A stretch of 7,867 nt of DNA from the NCBI GenBank assembly GCA_947484535.1, contig CANKPO010000051.1, positions 1 through 7,867 of the forward strand. Reading direction: 5' to 3'. Position 1 is the stretch's first letter. Every line of letters starts with the position of its first letter. Below are positions 1-7,867 of this stretch, piece by piece. A model generated the notes under the pieces. The model was not told where the DNA came from. It saw only the letters and a program-made list of their open reading frames with translations, and searched no databases. Origin of the DNA: Caulobacteraceae bacterium. Its GTDB lineage: Bacteria; Pseudomonadota; Alphaproteobacteria; Caulobacterales; Caulobacteraceae. Made by a program: the position numbers and the translations under genes.

Positions 1-803
<803 letters not shown>

Positions 804-836
804 GGCCGGGCCGGTCCTTCACTGAAACACTGAATA

Positions 837-853
837 GGTGATCAACGATCACC
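837..853. promoter_or_regulatory. Perfect inverted repeat, possible operator of the monooxygenase gene
   Basis: GGTGATC, three bases (AAC), then GATCACC: 7-bp arms matching perfectly, beginning 33 nt upstream of the monooxygenase ATG. The position, symmetry and size fit a site for a dimeric repressor of the TetR kind, the type that controls ethA in mycobacteria. No regulator gene is in the window and I recognise no named consensus, so the role is inferred from position alone. Confidence 0.4.
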
Positions 854-857
854 CACT

Positions 858-876
858 CCCTAGGCTAACCCTAGGG
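858..876. repeat. Second perfect inverted repeat upstream of the monooxygenase gene
   Basis: CCCTAGG, five bases (CTAAC), then CCTAGGG: perfect 7-bp arms, four bases after the previous inverted repeat. It could be a second operator or a small hairpin. The arms differ in sequence from the neighbouring repeat, so a single protein binding both is not obvious. There is no T run, so it is not a convincing intrinsic terminator. Confidence 0.4.
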
Positions 877-905
877 CACCGGCCTGTCCAGAGACGCCCT
901 GACCC

Positions 906-919
906 TTGATGCGGATCAG
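906..919. promoter_or_regulatory. FNR/FixK-like box (13 of 14 consistent with TTGAT-N4-ATCAA)
   Basis: TTGATGCGGATCAG differs from the alphaproteobacterial FNR/FixK consensus TTGAT-N4-ATCAA only in the last base. It lies about 100 bp upstream of the monooxygenase start, in a region with no other intact gene nearby, so it would act on that gene or be a leftover from a lost one. An oxygen-responsive regulator in front of an O2-using monooxygenase would make sense, but a 14-bp match can occur by chance. Confidence 0.3.
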
Positions 920-985
920 GCAAAATCGCGTGACAGTTCGGCCCGTGTGGCGGGGCTGAGAATGGCCATTTTCTCGCATTCCAAC

Positions 986-1109
986 TTAGCCTAGCCCGGT
1001 GTTCTTCTCGAAGACCATGGGGCTGACATAACCCCAAGGTCGGGTACCTGCGCCCCAGGTTGTGGAAGCGCTCGATATAATTGAACAGATTGGGCCCCGC
1101 CTAATCCCG
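986..1109 (-). pseudogene. Decayed C-terminal end of an IS3-family transposase (OrfB)
   Basis: Reading the minus strand from 1109, one frame gives NLFNYIERFHNLGRR followed by YPTLG. A shift of one base then gives YVSPMVFEKNTGLG and a TAA stop at 988-986. Together these match the very conserved end of IS3-family integrase-type transposases (pattern FDYIE.F(Y/H)N..RRH..LGY.SP..FE). The frame break falls at a run of four G (minus strand; C at 1032-1035), as expected for a one-base insertion, and an in-frame TAG sits at 1103-1101. The normally conserved H after RR is Y here. Only about 40 codons survive; the rest of the element, including the catalytic DDE residues, is gone, and the upstream end meets the hairpin at 1110-1149. 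It is non-functional and marks an old insertion downstream of katG. Confidence 0.8.
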
Positions 1110-1154
1110 CGTTCGGTCACGGTTTGCGATGCAAGCCCGTGACCGAACGTTTTT
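1110..1154 (+). terminator. Strong hairpin with T run between katG and the IS3 relic
   Basis: CGTTCGGTCACGG (1110-1122) pairs perfectly with CCGTGACCGAACG (1137-1149). A smaller inner stem, TTGC/GCAA around GAT, tops it, and five T (1150-1154) follow on the plus strand. This is a good intrinsic terminator shape, but the T run is on the plus side. For katG transcripts, which come from the right, the hairpin appears 26 nt after the stop codon, preceded by A5 and without a U tract after it. It could still end or stabilise katG mRNA, or it may protect katG from antisense transcription arriving from the left. Confidence 0.6.
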
Positions 1155-1174
1155 AGCCAAGATCAGGCCAAGGA

Positions 1175-3419
<2,245 letters not shown>

Positions 3420-3427
<8 letters not shown>

Positions 3428-3527
3428 CAGCCTTTTGCGCGAAATAGGGGGAGCGATAGTTGGCTTGGCTTTCGCCAGCGAAGACGTCCTTCAGATTTTC
3501 AAGGATCTTGCTGTTGGCGAGGCTCAA
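3420..3527 (-). pseudogene. Truncated rubrerythrin-like gene, N-terminal fragment in the katG leader
   Basis: From a TTG at 3527 the minus strand reads MSLANSKILENLKDVFAG then ESQANYRSPYFAQKADV and a TAA at 3422-3420, 35 residues. It matches the start of rubrerythrin-family proteins (pattern NLK.AFAGESQANRRYLYFA.KADVEGY), including the first metal-ligand glutamate in GES. The TAA stands where GAA (Glu of ADVEG) is expected. After it GF continues the pattern briefly, then similarity is lost and katG begins, so both a nonsense change and loss of the remaining three quarters of the gene are implied. An AGAAGG sequence lies a few bases before the TTG, so a short peptide might still be made. Rubrerythrins are di-iron peroxide reductases, functionally matched to the katG next to it. 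It could alternatively serve as a leader peptide; I favour a relic. Confidence 0.72.
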
Positions 3528-3651
3528 CTACCCTTCTCTTTCCGGCGCTAGCTCGGAGCGTCCATAGATCATTGGAGATTTGGACCCTAAAGCCGCCAAG
3601 GGCAAAGGGCCAATCGATTTAATTTCTAAAACCCATAGGAAAAATCAATGA

Positions 3652-4596
3652 CTATGGAACCGGGCTCAGCAGGGGCTCACCCGCAAAATGAAGACGCAGA
3701 TTCTCGAAGGTCTGGCTGATCATAGCCGGGATGCCTTCGATGCTCTGACCGGCGGTGTGGGGCGTCAAAAGCGTGTTGGGAACGTCGGCCCAACGCGCTG
3801 CCGGGGTCGGTTCAACCTCATAGACATCCAAGGCCGCACGGCCGAGCGCCCCGGACTTGAGGGCGGCAATCAGGGCGGTTTCATCCACTACCGACCCACG
3901 CGCCACATTGACCAGCAGGCCCTCCGAGCCAAGGGCGGTGATCACCTCTTGGCTGATCAGGCCGACATTGGACGCATCGGCCCGGCAGGCGACAAACAGA
4001 ATGTCCGACTGTTTGGCCAGCTCGACCAGATCAGGGACATAGCGCAAGGGCTGATCGGGCTTAGCCCGCGGCCCCCACCAAGCGATCTCAAGTCCAAAGG
4101 CGGGCAAACGTTTGGCAATGGCCAGACCGATGGCCCCAAGGCCGACGATCCCCGCCGTCTTGCCCCGCAAGGTAGGCCGAAGGGGACCGCGATAGGATGG
4201 TGTCCACCCCCCGGCACGCACCATCTGGTCGCCCTCAAGGATCAGACGCCAAGAGGCCAATGCTGCGCCGACAGCTTGGTCAGCGACATCATCGGCATTG
4301 AGACTGTCGGCATGGGTCAACTCGACCCCGCGCCCACGCAGAAAGATCGGATCATAGGCGTCGTAGCCGACACTAACGCAGGCCACGAGACCAAGGTTGG
4401 TTAGGTGCTCGTAAAATTCGCGGGCAAAGCCATGCTCGCCCGCCCCGACCAAGGCCTGAACCGGCTGGCCCGGACCCTTGGCCCAATCGAGGGGATCGGC
4501 CATCTCCCAAACCCGCAGCACCTCATAGGTGTGGGAAAGCGGCCCCTCCAAACTCTTGAGCATTGGATGGGTCAGGGCGACGACGGGCTTGGTCAT
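3652..4596 (-). CDS. D-isomer-specific 2-hydroxyacid dehydrogenase (NAD(P)-dependent)
   Basis: The 314 residues have the usual family length and layout. An N-terminal part of the catalytic domain (1 to about 100) is followed by a Rossmann cofactor domain (about 101-283) with GLGAIG at 152-157, and then a short C-terminal return to the catalytic domain. The catalytic triad is visible: R233 in NVARGSVVDETALIAAL, E262 in LDVYEVEP and H280 in LTPHTAGQS. The family reversibly reduces 2-keto acids such as glyoxylate, hydroxypyruvate or phenylpyruvate to D-2-hydroxy acids in the cytoplasm; the sequence does not fix the substrate, and the region after the cofactor strand (WWGPRAKP) is not clear enough to decide NADH or NADPH. 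It starts 7 nt after the ettA stop, so it is very probably co-transcribed with ettA. The ribosome site is weak, suggesting coupling to ettA translation. Confidence 0.92.
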   Translation of the reverse strand: MTKPVVALTHPMLKSLEGPLSHTYEVLRVWEMADPLDWAKGPGQPVQALVGAGEHGFAREFYEHLTNLGLVACVSVGYDAYDPIFLRGRGVELTHADSLNADDVADQAVGAALASWRLILEGDQMVRAGGWTPSYRGPLRPTLRGKTAGIVGLGAIGLAIAKRLPAFGLEIAWWGPRAKPDQPLRYVPDLVELAKQSDILFVACRADASNVGLISQEVITALGSEGLLVNVARGSVVDETALIAALKSGALGRAALDVYEVEPTPAARWADVPNTLLTPHTAGQSIEGIPAMISQTFENLRLHFAGEPLLSPVP

Positions 4597-4603
4597 GGTG
4601 TCT

Positions 4604-6265
4604 TTAGCGTCCGAACTTCTGGAACTTGAGGCGCTTGGGGATCAGGCTGTCGGCCCCCAGACGGCGCTTCTTGTCTTCCTCATAGGCTTCAAAGTTGCCC
4701 TCAAACCATTCCACATGGCCGTCGCCTTCAAAGGCAAGGATGTGGGTGGCCAGACGGTCTAGGAACCAGCGGTCGTGGCTGATGACCACGGCGCATCCGG
4801 CGAACTCCTCCAGCGCCTCTTCGAGGTTCTGCAAGGTTTCGATATCGAGATCGTTGGTCGGCTCATCGAGCAGGATGACATTGCCGCCCGTGGTCAAGGT
4901 CTTGGCCAGGTGGACGCGGTTGCGCTCACCGCCGGACAGGAGACCGACCTTCTTTTGCTGATCACCACCCCGGAAATTGAACGAGCCGACATAGGAGCGG
5001 GTATTGATTTCGCGCGCCCCGACCTTGAGCACGTCCAGGCCCTGAGACACCTCTTGCCAGACATTCTTGTTGGGATCGAGCGCATCGCGGCTCTGGTCGA
5101 CATAGGCCAGCTTGACGGTCTCGCCCAAACGGACGGTGCCGGTGTCGGGCGTCTCTTGGCCGGTGATCAGCTTGAACAGGGTCGACTTACCCGCGCCGTT
5201 CGGACCGATCACGCCGACAATGCCGTTCGGCGGCAGCTTGAAGGTCAAGCCGTCGAACAGGACGCGGTCGCCGAAGGACTTCTTCAGATCGGTCACCTCG
5301 ATGACCACATTGCCAAGGCGCGGCCCTGGCGGGATCTGGATGGTGGCGAAGGATTGCTTTTCGCGCTCCTGCTGATTGACCATCTCCTCATAGGCCGCCA
5401 AGCGGGCCTTGGACTTGGACTGACGGGCCTTGGCCGAAGAACGGACCCATTCCAGCTCGCGGGTCATGGCGCGTTGGCGGGCCTCCGACTCGCTATTTTC
5501 CTGCACGATCCGCTTGGTCTTCTGTTCGAGCCAGCCGGAATAGTTGCCCTCGTAGGGGATGCCCTTGCCGCGGTCCAGTTCTAGGGTCCACTTGGTCACC
5601 TGATCGAGGAAATAGCGGTCGTGGGTCACAAGGATGACGCAGCCGGGGAAGTTTTCGAGGTGATGCTGCAACCAGGCCACGGATTCCGCATCCAAGTGGT
5701 TGGTCGGCTCATCGAGCAGCAGCATGTCGGGCTTGGAGAGCAGCAGGCGCGCCAAGGCGATCCGGCGACGCTCACCGCCCGATAGCTTATCGACGGCGCT
5801 CTCGTCGGGCGCGCAACGCAGCGCGCCCATGGCCATTTCGATCTTGCTGTCGATGTCCCAGAGGTCGCCCGCGTCGATCTTCTCCTGAAGGGCGTTCATC
5901 TCCTCCATCAGCTCGTCGGTATATTCCTCACCCATCAGGATGGCGACTTCGTTATAGCGGTCGAAAATCTTCTTTTCTTCGCACCAGGCAATGACATTAG
6001 CGCGCACATCGAGGCTATCGTCCAGATGCGGTTCTTGCTCAAGATAGCCCATCTTGATGCCGTCAGCGGCCTTGGCCTCGCCGTTAAATTCCTTATCGAT
6101 CCCGGCCATGATCTTCAGCAGGGTCGACTTACCCGAACCATTGACCCCGACCACACCGATCTTGGCGTCGGAATAGAAGGACAGCCAGATGTTCTCGAAC
6201 ACCTTCTTGCCACCGGGATAGGCCTTGGTCAGGCCTTGCATCTGGAAAATATATTGCTGTGCCAT
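4604..6265 (-). CDS. ettA: Energy-dependent translational throttle protein EttA (ABC-F ATPase)
   Basis: The 553 residues match EttA's usual length of about 555. There are two ATP-binding cassettes and no membrane segments. ABC1 has Walker A GVNGSGKS (40-47), signature LSGGE (161-165), Walker B MLLLDE (181-186) and switch H215. ABC2 has GPNGAGKS (354-361), LSGGE (443-447), VILLDE (463-468) and H497. The acidic insert around 96-138 is the ABC-F arm that touches ribosomal protein L1, and the charged linker at about 242-320 is the tRNA-interaction motif. The basic tail ([16 protein letters not shown]) is typical of EttA rather than Uup or YheS. In E. coli it binds the ribosomal E site and gates entry into elongation according to the ATP/ADP ratio. 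Both Walker B glutamates (E186, E468) are intact. It is the first gene of a probable two-gene unit and faces away from the sahR-type regulator. Confidence 0.97.
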   Translation of the reverse strand: MAQQYIFQMQGLTKAYPGGKKVFENIWLSFYSDAKIGVVGVNGSGKSTLLKIMAGIDKEFNGEAKAADGIKMGYLEQEPHLDDSLDVRANVIAWCEEKKIFDRYNEVAILMGEEYTDELMEEMNALQEKIDAGDLWDIDSKIEMAMGALRCAPDESAVDKLSGGERRRIALARLLLSKPDMLLLDEPTNHLDAESVAWLQHHLENFPGCVILVTHDRYFLDQVTKWTLELDRGKGIPYEGNYSGWLEQKTKRIVQENSESEARQRAMTRELEWVRSSAKARQSKSKARLAAYEEMVNQQEREKQSFATIQIPPGPRLGNVVIEVTDLKKSFGDRVLFDGLTFKLPPNGIVGVIGPNGAGKSTLFKLITGQETPDTGTVRLGETVKLAYVDQSRDALDPNKNVWQEVSQGLDVLKVGAREINTRSYVGSFNFRGGDQQKKVGLLSGGERNRVHLAKTLTTGGNVILLDEPTNDLDIETLQNLEEALEEFAGCAVVISHDRWFLDRLATHILAFEGDGHVEWFEGNFEAYEEDKKRRLGADSLIPKRLKFQKFGR

Positions 6266-6309
6266 GGGGCGCGGGCGCTCTTCACGATCGAGGAAATGGG
6301 GCTGAAAGG

Positions 6310-6338
6310 GATGTAGCCGCCTATGCGGTCAGAGGCAA
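6310..6338 (-). promoter_or_regulatory. Candidate ettA promoter
   Basis: Minus-strand TTGCCT (6338-6333), 17 bases, then TACATC (6315-6310). The -35 match and spacing are good and the -10 is weak, as often in alphaproteobacteria. It would give a leader of roughly 38 nt before the ettA ATG. No other pair in the 6266-6417 gap looked better. Confidence 0.33.
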
Positions 6339-6384
6339 CGGTTAGGCGGGCTTTATCCGATATCCTCAGCGGTCATTGTCGCCT

Positions 6385-6408
6385 TCGGGCTCACCTTGCC
6401 AAGCCCGA
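6385..6408. repeat. Inverted repeat between ettA and the regulator gene
   Basis: TCGGGCT, ten bases, then AGCCCGA: perfect 7-bp arms. It covers the proposed -35 of the plus-strand regulator promoter and lies just before the AT-rich operator. It may be a second protein site or a hairpin; its sequence is unrelated to the AT-rich operator. Confidence 0.35.
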
Positions 6409-6424
6409 CAAAGTAAGACATAAA
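6396..6424 (+). promoter_or_regulatory. Candidate promoter of the sahR-metF unit
   Basis: TTGCCA (6396-6401), 17 bases, then CATAAA (6419-6424, 4 of 6). The -10 lies inside the left arm of the perfect AT-rich palindrome, and the start site would fall near 6431, inside it. A bound regulator would therefore block RNA polymerase directly. Inferred from sequence only. Confidence 0.4.
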
Positions 6425-6445
6425 GATATCCTTATATCTTTATGT
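6418..6445. promoter_or_regulatory. SahR-type operator (perfect 12-bp inverted repeat)
   Basis: ACATAAAGATAT, four bases (CCTT), then ATATCTTTATGT: 24 paired bases without a mismatch, strikingly AT-rich in a G+C-rich neighbourhood. It ends 14 nt before the start of the ArsR/methyltransferase gene. ArsR-family dimers bind such palindromes over their own promoters, and SahR regulators of methionine metabolism are known to sit beside and control methyl-cycle genes such as metF. I infer autorepression of this unit; the assignment to SahR comes from the adjacent gene, not from an exact remembered consensus. Confidence 0.85.
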
Positions 6446-6459
6446 GATCGGCTGTCGCC

Positions 6460-7431
6460 ATGACATCGGAAGAGGTAATTGAAGCATTGAGGGCGGCGGG
6501 TGAGCCCACGCGCCTGCGCATCCTTGCCCTTTTGGCCAATGAAGAGCTGGCCGTCATGGAGCTGAGCCAGATATTGGACCAGAGCCAGCCGCGTGTCTCG
6601 CGCCATCTCAAACTGCTCAGCGATGCGGGATTAATCGAACGGTTTCCCGATGGCGCTTGGGTCTTCTACCGCGTCGCCGCCGATCCGGCCATGCGCCATT
6701 TCGTTGATCAGGTTTTGGACATGATCGTCTCGTCGGACCTCGGCATGCAGCGTGATGGCGAACGGCTCGATGCGGTGCGCGGCGAGCGGTCCTCCGATGC
6801 CCAGTCCTATTTTGAACGCAATGCCGCGCGCTGGGACGAGATCCGCTCGCTTTATGTATCTGAAGCCAATGTCGAGGCCGCCATTCTCTCTGCGGCGGGG
6901 TCTGGTCCCTTTGAACGGATGATTGATCTGGGCACTGGGGCTGGCCGGATGCTGGCCCTTCTGGGACCCAAGGCCAAGGACGCCATCGGCCTAGACCTGT
7001 CGCAGCAGATGCTCAATGTCGCGCGCCTGCATGTGACTGAAGCTGGCCTTCAGGGCGTCGAGCTGCGTCACGGCGACATCTTTGCGACCCGCCTGCCCGA
7101 CCGCAGCGCCGATCTGGTCGTCGTCCATCAGGTTCTGCACTATCTCTCGGACCCAGCCTCGGCGGTGATCGAGGCAGGGCGGCTTGTCGCCCCAGGCGGG
7201 CGGCTCTTGATCATTGACTTTGCCCCCCACGCGCTAGAGTTCCTGCGCGAGGCCCACCAGCATCGCCGCCTCGGCTTTTCCGATGATGAGATGGGCCGTT
7301 GGATGGCGGAGGCGGGCCTGCTCGCACCGGACCTGACCACCCTGCCCTCAGCCTCGTCGGAGGGCCTGACCGTAAAGATCTGGGTCGCAAAACGCAGCCC
7401 CACTGAAAGCAAGAGTTCGAAGGTTTCCTAA
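6460..7431 (+). CDS. sahR: ArsR-family regulator fused to a SAM-methyltransferase fold, SahR type
   Basis: The 323 residues hold two domains. An ArsR winged helix (about 4-90) has the recognition region ELSQILDQSQPRVSRHLKLL (35-54) and wing GAWVFYRV; I see no metal-site ELCVCDL cysteines, so it is not an arsenic sensor. A class I methyltransferase fold (about 115-310) has motif I MIDLGTGAGRML (154-165), the acidic strand-2 end GLDLSQQML (177-185) and VAPGGRLLIIDF (243-253). This architecture is that of SahR, in which the methyltransferase fold serves as a sensor of S-adenosylhomocysteine; whether it still methylates anything cannot be told. Placement supports this: metF overlaps its stop by one base, and a perfect palindrome covers its promoter. 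No clear Shine-Dalgarno precedes the ATG, so the leader may be short or translation weak. The 5' neighbour ettA is divergent. An alternative reading is an ArsR-UbiE-like methyltransferase fusion of unknown target. Confidence 0.9.
   Translation: MTSEEVIEALRAAGEPTRLRILALLANEELAVMELSQILDQSQPRVSRHLKLLSDAGLIERFPDGAWVFYRVAADPAMRHFVDQVLDMIVSSDLGMQRDGERLDAVRGERSSDAQSYFERNAARWDEIRSLYVSEANVEAAILSAAGSGPFERMIDLGTGAGRMLALLGPKAKDAIGLDLSQQMLNVARLHVTEAGLQGVELRHGDIFATRLPDRSADLVVVHQVLHYLSDPASAVIEAGRLVAPGGRLLIIDFAPHALEFLREAHQHRRLGFSDDEMGRWMAEAGLLAPDLTTLPSASSEGLTVKIWVAKRSPTESKSSKVS
7419..7423 (+). promoter_or_regulatory. metF ribosome binding site inside the regulator gene
   Basis: GAAGG lies 7 nt before the metF ATG, within the last codons of the regulator gene. 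With the TAATG stop/start overlap, this points to coupled translation of the two. Confidence 0.6.
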
Positions 7432-7867
7432 TGTCTATTTCGCTGACCCAAGCCCCATCTGTCGAGACCGACAGCCTCGGCCCAATCGCCCGCGCCGGTG
7501 AACGCAGCAGCCGCGATGTGCGGGTGAGCTTTGAGTTCTTCCCGCCCAAGACGCCGGAGATGGAAGAGTCCCTCTGGGCCTGTATTGGTCGCTTGGCCCC
7601 GCTCCAGCCCGAATTTGTCTCGGTGACCTATGGGGCGGGTGGCTCGACCCGTGAGCGGACCCATCGCACGGTTAAGCGCATTTTGGATGAGACAAGCCTG
7701 TCCCCTGCCGCGCACCTGACCTGCGTCAATGCCTCACGCGAAGAGGTGGACGAGGTGATCCGGCAATATTGGGCCTCGGGCGTAAAGCACATTGTGTCCC
7801 TGCGCGGCGATCCGCCCGAAGGTCTTGGCGGCGCCTATGTGCCGCGCGCCGATGGCTATGCCAATGC
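7431..7867 (+). CDS. metF: 5,10-methylenetetrahydrofolate reductase, 5' part (runs off the right edge)
   Basis: 145 codons are present, about half of the usual 300. After a non-conserved extension of about 30 residues comes VSFEFFPPKT (32-41), whose E35 corresponds to the catalytic Glu28 of E. coli MetF. It is followed by FVSVTYGAGGSTRERT, the HLTC strand and HIVSLRGDPP, all signature segments of the FAD-binding TIM barrel. The enzyme reduces methylene-THF to 5-methyl-THF, the methyl donor for methionine synthase, in the cytoplasm. It starts inside the stop codon of the upstream regulator gene (TAATG), so it shares that gene's mRNA and presumably its S-adenosylhomocysteine-responsive control. 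The N-terminal extension before VSFEFF is longer than in E. coli; a GTG at residue 30 or 32 is a possible later start, but the GAAGG site favours the ATG at 7431. Confidence 0.96.
   Translation, partial: MSISLTQAPSVETDSLGPIARAGERSSRDVRVSFEFFPPKTPEMEESLWACIGRLAPLQPEFVSVTYGAGGSTRERTHRTVKRILDETSLSPAAHLTCVNASREEVDEVIRQYWASGVKHIVSLRGDPPEGLGGAYVPRADGYAN

Noticed and set aside
849..1037. 62-codon minus-strand open frame with an ATG at 1037
   Set aside because: It starts inside the IS3 relic in the shifted frame, resembles nothing as a whole, and is explained by decay of the transposase and random open sequence.
3633..3657. CCATAG-N13-CTATGG as an OxyR site or a terminator of the dehydrogenase gene
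   Set aside because: The 13-base spacing does not fit the ATAG-N7-CTAT pattern of OxyR. As a terminator the stem is short and the T run lies in the loop. No good -10 box could be found nearby either.
3688..4404. 238-codon plus-strand open frame
   Set aside because: Antisense to the hydroxyacid dehydrogenase gene, with no family resemblance.
4775..5584. Long plus-strand open frame of 269 codons
   Set aside because: It is antisense to ettA, whose motifs prove the coding strand; long antisense frames are common in G+C-rich genes.

Overview
The window looks like chromosomal DNA of an alphaproteobacterium. The evidence is fairly high G+C, weak Shine-Dalgarno sequences, and a fused ArsR/methyltransferase regulator in front of metF; Caulobacterales is a guess on gene content only. 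No plasmid, phage, CRISPR, tRNA or rRNA feature is visible. It falls into three blocks.

Left block (1-1174, minus strand): the 5' half of a Baeyer-Villiger monooxygenase close to mycobacterial EthA, running off the left edge. It is followed by about 370 bases without an intact gene. That gap holds two perfect inverted repeats just upstream of the monooxygenase start, an FNR/FixK-like half-conserved box, a decayed IS3-family transposase tail with a frameshift and a nonsense codon, and a strong hairpin with a T run. It reads as an old mobile-element scar plus a regulatory region.

Middle block (1175-3651, minus strand): a complete katG catalase-peroxidase. Its base composition appears lower in G+C than its neighbours. 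Directly upstream lies a 35-codon N-terminal fragment of a rubrerythrin-like gene that stops at an in-frame TAA. So a peroxide-defence gene sits between an IS scar and a broken peroxide-defence gene, which suggests past insertion or rearrangement.

Right block (3652-7867): a two-gene minus-strand unit, ettA (ABC-F translation factor) followed 7 nt later by a D-2-hydroxyacid dehydrogenase gene. Divergent from it is a plus-strand unit, an ArsR-HTH plus SAM-methyltransferase-fold regulator (SahR type) overlapping metF by one base. A perfect 12-bp inverted repeat lies 14 nt before the regulator start and overlaps its best promoter. This fits autoregulated, S-adenosylhomocysteine-responsive control of the sahR-metF unit, joining methyl-cycle sensing to methylene-tetrahydrofolate reductase.

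The SahR operator and circuit is the clearest regulatory system here, but it belongs to a known class. I see no convincing wholly undescribed system. The most worthwhile new observations are the rubrerythrin relic in the katG leader, the IS3 relic, and the operator-like repeats in front of the EthA-like monooxygenase.
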